Origin: Cherax quadricarinatus
Taxonomy: Eukaryota > Arthropoda > Malacostraca > Decapoda > Parastacidae
DNA length: 64,000 nucleotides
Assembly (NCBI RefSeq): GCF_038502225.1
Contig: NC_091308.1
Location: 23,260,118-23,324,117, forward strand
Reading direction: 5' to 3'
Shown here: piece after piece, positions 59,300-64,000 of the stretch
Numbering within the stretch: the first letter of the stretch is position 1
Layout: every line of letters starts with the position of its first letter
Made by a program: the position numbers and the translations under genes
The notes under the pieces: generated by a model
Database searches by the model: none
Seen by the model: the letters and a program-made list of their open reading frames with translations, nothing else
Told to the model about the DNA's origin: nothing

Positions 59300-60640
59300 T
59301 CATATAAATTTGAATATATAAAAGGTATCTTGTACAGGTCAGTATTCAAATTAAATTCAGATGAGATAGACTATTCCATCTTAGTTGTTCCAAGTCAATG
59401 CAGAGAGATTGTTCTTAAAATGGATATGACCTGCCAGTGGCCGGACATTTCTCGCATCGTAAAACCTTAAATAAAATTAGGGAAACCTATTTTTGGCCAA
59501 AAATGTCCTCAGATATCACTACCTATTGTAGATTGTGTAAAGTTTGCCAACTGTCATCCTCCCGAGGTACCAGGCGAGTACCTATGGTCAAAATGCCAGT
59601 CTTTACGGTATCTTTCGAAAGAGTAGCTATTGACATCGTTGGTCCTTTATCTCCACTTTCATCTGGGGGACAGATATATATTAACATTAGTTGATTATGC
59701 TTCGAGTTTCCCTGAAGCCATACCCTTAAAGACCATAACCACTACAGAGGTGGCTGAAGCCCTTTTGTCCATCTTCTCCAGAGTGGGCATCCCTAGAGAA
59801 ATTTTGTCTGACCGTGGGACACAATTCACATCTGACTTAATGCAACATCTATACCAACTTCTGGGAGTGAAGCCTCTCTTCACCACACCCTATCATCCCA
59901 GCTGTAATGGGAGGATTGAGCGCCAGCATTCGATTCTCAAGTCCATTTTAAGGAAACTTTGCTCCCTTAAACCTAAGGAGTGGCATCGTTACCTACCCTG
60001 TGCTTTGTTTGCCATGAGGGAAGTTCCCAGTGACTCTTTGGGGTTTTCACCTTTTGAACTTCTCTATGGTAGACAGGCCAGAGGCCCATTGTCCATCCTT
60101 CATGACTTATGGACTAATGAGGAGGTGAGTGCTGAGGTTCAGTCTTCTTACCAGTTTCTCCTTGACGTTAGATCCAAACTTGAGGAGACCTCTGACACAG
60201 TTTCAAAAAACCTAAGCTTGTCAATGGACCAGTACAAAACCTATTTTGATTCCAAAAGTCAGAGGAGAAGTTTTAAAGTAGGGGATGAAGTTCTGGTACT
60301 TTTGCCTATCAAGTCAAATAAATTATTAGTAGCATGGAAAGGTCCATATAAAGTATTAAAAATTTGTGGGAAAGTTGACTACCTCATAGAAGTCAAGGGG
60401 AAACCTAAGCTTTATCATATCAACATCCTTAAGAAATATTACCGAAGAAATTCGGTTAACTGCCTTAATAACTTTGACTTAGTTTTTCCACACGAACTTG
60501 ATAAGACAACTGAAGAATGTAAGGTGTGTGTAATTGACACCTCTAACTTAGACTATGATGAAGAACTACATGACTTGGTGACTCTTGACCACTCGGGCGC
60601 AACCAACATTAATGTTAATGAATTTTTGGATGACCGAAAG
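59300..60640 (+). pseudogene. Integrase of element 1
   Basis: H2C2 zinc domain: GHFSHRKTLNKIRETYFWPK with CRLCKVCQ. DDE core: FERVAIDIVGPLSPLSSGG (first Asp), REILSDRGTQFTSDLMQHLY (second Asp), PYHPSCNGRIERQHSILKSI (Glu): a DD35E pattern. The C-terminal region has FKVGDEVLVLLPIKSNKLLV and WKGPYKVLKICGKVDYLIEV, the GPY/F module typical of gypsy integrases. One frameshift near 59680. The last residues (ELHDLVTLDHSGATNINVNE) look like the linker that would precede an RT, but the LTR follows at once. Confidence 0.88.
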
Positions 60641-60641
60641 G

Positions 60642-61236
60642 TGACGTGTGGGGCTCCGCTCCAAACAGCAATCACTAGACTCACAGCTCCCAGCACTACT
60701 CTTGGATGACAGAGAGGGTCACCTGCCAATCAATGAGTAGAATTGAAGGAGATGGACTAACGTTCTGAGATGTCCCAAATTTTGATCCACTTACCTGTTT
60801 GTGTATGCAAGTAGCAGGATATAACCCATCATCATTGCAGTGGAGAAAACCTGCTTTCCTGTCATCTGGAAGGATTATTGAAAGCTAGAAAATCTGTGAA
60901 GAATGAGCCGGTGGGTTGTCATCAACACCTGTGACCCCCCCCCCCCCATCATCAGCAATGGCTACAATTTCCAACACGCAGTGTCACCCACACCAGACAC
61001 CCACGTTTTATATACATTTATATTAGCGTTGAATTCAGTTATCATTTATATTTTTCATTTTCTTTAATGTAGGATTAATACTTCATATTTAAGTGTTTTA
61101 TATTTTATATTTTCTAAATAATAAAGTGTTTATGTTTGTCAGTTTTTATTCTTTTTCTATACATTAATTTTCCTGAGGAGGAGCCAGCCTTAGTAATACT
61201 GACTTAAGTTGTTACAGGGCTGAGTAAGCCTTCACA
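60642..61236 (+). repeat. 3' LTR of element 1
   Basis: TGACGTGTGGGGCTCCGC...GAGTAAGCCTTCACA. It is preceded by GATGACCGAAAGG rather than a long purine tract, in keeping with a deletion just upstream. Confidence 0.88.
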
Positions 61237-61238
61237 CT

Positions 61239-62420
61239 CGTTCCATTGGCATTAATTACGAACGCACTCTCACAGCTGCGCAACTGAGTTCACTGATCAC
61301 CGACAAACTTCGGGAAGAGGAGATGGCACATCAGACTCCTCCCTCTATGGGAGCCAGTAATAAAGCCCCGATGTTCTCGCAGGAGGAAATTGATACATCA
61401 ACGGAGCAAAATTGTCAGTCTCATGCAATAGGGTTGTCTGAAAGCGAATCAGCTGCGTTGGCACTTGAGTTGGCGAAAATCAATCTTGAGTAGACTAGGG
61501 AACAGAGGGCATTTGCCAAGGAAGAGTTTGATAGGGAAAAAGAAAGAAGGCAGTTTTCACAAGTTGTAAATGACTTTAGTTTATAGAAAGCAGTACAGCT
61601 TGTTCCCTGCTTCAATGAGGCAGAACCAGAACAATTTTTCGAAGCTTTCGAAAATCAGGCTCGAGCCTTGAGGTGGCCGGAACAGCATTGGGCGTCGTTG
61701 GTTCACACAGCATTGTTTGGTAAGGCACAGGAATTTACGTCAGTGTTAAATAACACTGATTTTTCCGATTATAAAGTTGTAAAGACCATAGTTTTAGGAG
61801 CATATACATGTATCCCAGCTAAGTACAGAAAGTTGTTTAAATTAGGCAGACGACAGCTTGGTCAATCCCTGGTTGATTTTGTGCGACAGCAGACCAAAGC
61901 TTTTACCAGCTGGTATAAAGCAAGTGGTGTTGCTACTTTCGATGATCTTGTGTAGCTTATTCTGGTTGACAACCTGCTGGAGTCTGTGGGATCAGAGGTT
62001 AGAGTCTTTCTGCAGGATTGTGACTTAACCACTGCATTGGAGGCAGCCACGTTGGCTGATACCTTTGAAACTAACTGCTCCTTGTCCGAGCAGTCCCATC
62101 TCTTTTCAACAGCCTGGCATGAGCAGAGATCGTCAACCTTGGAGGATGAAGTGCCAGCCGGATGGAGAACGTCTACGTCAGCCAACCAAGTCACCTGGTG
62201 AGCCACGCTACTCAATTTATGGTCCACCTGGTGAGAGACAAACCACTCAACATGGTGCATCTCGACAACAATATCCAGAGAGACACCAGCCAGAGCGACA
62301 CCAGTTGCAACGTCAGCAGGGAGTTAAGGGCAAGCCTGTCATAAAGTAGGCTACATCCGTCCCAACTGCCCCCACAAACCCCAACCTATTGGGAAAATCT
62401 ATAATATCCCTAGTAACATG
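61239..62420 (+). pseudogene. Gag of element 2 (SCAN-like capsid), three amber stops
   Basis: Frame from 61239 (RSIGINYERTLTAAQLSSL), ATG at 61323. A charged coiled-coil part is followed by capsid text VPCFNEAEPEQFFEAFENQA, WPEQHWASLVHTALFGKAQE and YIPAKYRKLF-like sequence, similar to SCAN/Gmr1 capsids. In-frame TAG codons lie at 61491, 61584 and 61953, and no other stop type occurs in this stretch. A frameshift near 62110 leads to a basic Gln/Arg-rich tail and a zinc knuckle ending CHKVGYIRPNC at about 62335-62370. Confidence 0.72.
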
Positions 62421-62760
62421 TCTCTGAAAGAAGTAGAGAAAGGGATGGCCCCTTATTACTGTCAGAGTCGTATTTCCCTTCAGAAAGACTCAAAAACAAC
62501 TGAAGTCAGAACCTTTAGAGATACTGGAGCATATTGCTCACTTATAAGAGAGGGAGTACTTCCCCTTTCCAAGAACACCTCCCTGCAATCCTCTTGTTTT
62601 GCTGGAAGTATTCAGAGGAGCAATATTTTCTGTCCCCTTGCATAGAATTTATGTACAGTGCAAATACTATTACACTGGATACTTGACTGTGGATGTATCT
62701 GAGGGATTCCCCATGAAAGATGCCATGTTATTACTGGGTAATAACATTACCACTGCTAGT
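62400..62760 (+). pseudogene. Retropepsin-like protease of element 2
   Basis: TEVRTFRDTGAYCSLIREGV holds the intact Asp-Thr-Gly (62520-62528). A frameshift near 62600-62640 leads to GYLTVDVSEGFPMKDAMLLL GN, consistent with the C-terminal part of a retropepsin (LLGN). Confidence 0.7.
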
Positions 62761-64000
62761 GTATGTCCTGAACCCATAATGATTAATTCTTCTCCGGTGT
62801 TGGCCATAACTCGGGCAACATCCCAAGGGTTGTCTGGTGAAAATGCTGACCTATCCTTGGACGACTCTGATCTTGGAATAACCAATTTGTTTTACAAGGA
62901 AAACTGGCCAGGGCCTCGTAAATTAAGTGAACAGACCCAGATCAAGCCTTTCTATTCCAGGGTTGCAGGATTGCTAGATATCTCTGTTTCCATGCCCGAG
63001 GGACTGTCCTTCCGGGAGGAACAACGAAAGGACCCTTCTTTGAATTTCACTTTTCAGGCAGCCATGGGTAAATCCTTTTTTGATCATCTGGTCCAGTATA
63101 AACTTAAAAATTACTATTTAATCTGCACTGAGACTGGTAAGGAGATAGAGGGCCAGCAACTGTCAGACAGGTTAGTGGTTCCAACAAAGTTTAGACCTCA
63201 AATATTGAATATAGCTCATAATACTTCATTAGGAAGTCACCTAGGAATTACTAAGACATTATATAGAATCACAAAAGAATTTTATTGACTAAAATTAAGG
63301 CAGGATGTAAAGAATCATATCTGGTGCTGCCGAGAATGTCAGCAAGTAGGGAAACCTGGACATTTCATTAAACCTGCACCTCTCCAGCCTATACCTGCTG
63401 ATGGAGAATCTTTCGCAGATTTAATTATAGATTGTGTAGGTCCACTACCTAAGTCAAAGTCTGGAAATCAGTACTTGTTTACCATCATAGATAGAGTAAC
63501 TAGATACCCTGAAGCAATTCCCATGCACAATATTAATAATAAAGCTATTCTCAAAGCTTTAACCAGATTTATTTCTTGTTTTGGCACTCCTAAATCTATT
63601 CAAAGTGATCAAGGTACTAACTTCACCGCCAAAGCATTCCGGGAAGCATTAACTAGGTTAGGGATAATCCACAACTTATCCACTGCCTATCATCCTCAGT
63701 CCCAAGGCACCTTGGAAAGATTCCATCAGACGTTAAAAACCATGATGAGAACTTTTTGTATGAATTTTCCTACAGACTGGGATGAATCACTACCTTTGTT
63801 GCTGTTTTCAGTCAGAGAAACTGTGCAGGAGTCTACCGGGTATAGTCCGTTTGAGTTGATCTTTGGGCACAATGTACGAGGTCCTCTTCGGGTGCTCAAA
63901 GAAGGATGGATGGGAGAAGACGTTAGCTCAACACTCTACAACCCATCTTCAAGGTTGCAGGTGGCATGTCAGTTAGCCAAGGCCAACCTAAAGGCAGCTC
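62760..64000 (+). pseudogene. Integrase of element 2 (partial, one stop)
   Basis: After a linker, the H2C2 zinc domain reads HNTSLGSHLGITKTLYRITK with CCRECQQ. A TGA at 63286-63288 falls where a Trp is usual (EFY-x). DDE core: DLIIDCVGPLPKSKSGNQYL, KSIQSDQGTNFTAKAFREAL, AYHPQSQGTLERFHQTLKTM, followed by STGYSPFELIFGHNVRGPLR. Core residues are intact. Apart from the one TGA it stays open to the window end. No RT motif was seen before it. Confidence 0.88.

Larger units (their letters stand above)
56190..61236 (+). mobile_element. LTR retrotransposon element 1 (Ty3/gypsy, Gmr1-like), RT absent
   Basis: Two LTRs of about 600 bp (56190-56788, 60642-61236) flank a 3.85-kb interior coding gag, protease and integrase in that order, but no reverse transcriptase or RNase H. 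The primer site follows the 5' LTR. No convincing target duplication: the left flank ends CCGAAAGG and the right begins CTCGTTCC. The same CCGAAAGG also precedes the 3' LTR. Confidence 0.85.
61237..64000 (+). mobile_element. LTR retrotransposon element 2 (Gmr1-like), cut by window end
   Basis: Begins in Gag coding immediately after the 3' LTR of element 1, without its own LTR or primer site at that place. Order: gag, protease, integrase, window end. Same strand and same family type as element 1, but clearly a different lineage. Confidence 0.82.

Overview
This is a eukaryotic genomic window, almost certainly from an arthropod and most likely a decapod crustacean (inference from the repeat families, in particular LINE 3' ends reading CTCTCCAGGTAA and short retroposons carrying the core TTTTTTGGGTTATCC). 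There is no bacterial-style operon. I found one convincing host gene: a complete four-exon gene for mitochondrial ribosomal protein mS23 (mRpS23; 36762-53865, + strand). Nearly everything else is transposable elements, many inserted inside one another.

Layout. 1-10456: a piggyBac element (copy 1), broken by a Tigger/pogo-type MITE (805-1694), by a 7.2-kb TA-flanked element (2386-9614) and by a 314-bp MITE. The 7.2-kb element itself holds a complete piggyBac (copy 2, 3469-7579, TTAA on both sides), which is in turn broken by two more Tigger-type MITEs, and a 1.05-kb piggyBac MITE. 10457-18130: a non-LTR retrotransposon of 'LINE-A' type cut by five DNA transposons. 18536-22085: LINE-C and CR1-like (LINE-B) pieces. 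23604-24600: a 25-bp minisatellite and a LINE-A 3' end with a SINE in it. 25025-31900: another LINE-A, cut by an RNase H-bearing LINE-D whose 5' end is inverted and by a LINE-C. 32001-35880: LINE-E, then a LINE with a CCCH zinc-finger ORF1, endonuclease and the start of an RT. 35885-36230: a Penelope-like end with a hammerhead ribozyme motif.

36762-53905: mRpS23. Intron 1 (5.1 kb) and intron 2 (11.1 kb) are filled with LINE-C, LINE-F, LINE-E, LINE-A, SINE, Tigger and piggyBac MITE copies, yet all exons, splice sites, the stop and the poly(A) signal are intact, coding for 184 residues.

56190-64000: two related Ty3/gypsy-type LTR retrotransposons. In both, the integrase directly follows the protease with no reverse transcriptase between them, which is the Gmr1-type order (gag-pro-int-RT) rather than the usual gypsy order. 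Element 1 has both LTRs but no RT or RNase H at all. Element 2 leaves the window inside its integrase. Both are broken by stops and frameshifts.

Only mRpS23 has a cellular job (small subunit of the mitochondrial ribosome). The remaining genes are transposases, retrotransposon Gag, endonuclease, RT, RNase H and integrase pieces, mostly dead. The LINE-D copies look the youngest: two copies 8 kb apart differ at only one base that I could see over about 870 bp. LINE-A to LINE-G are labels used only here.
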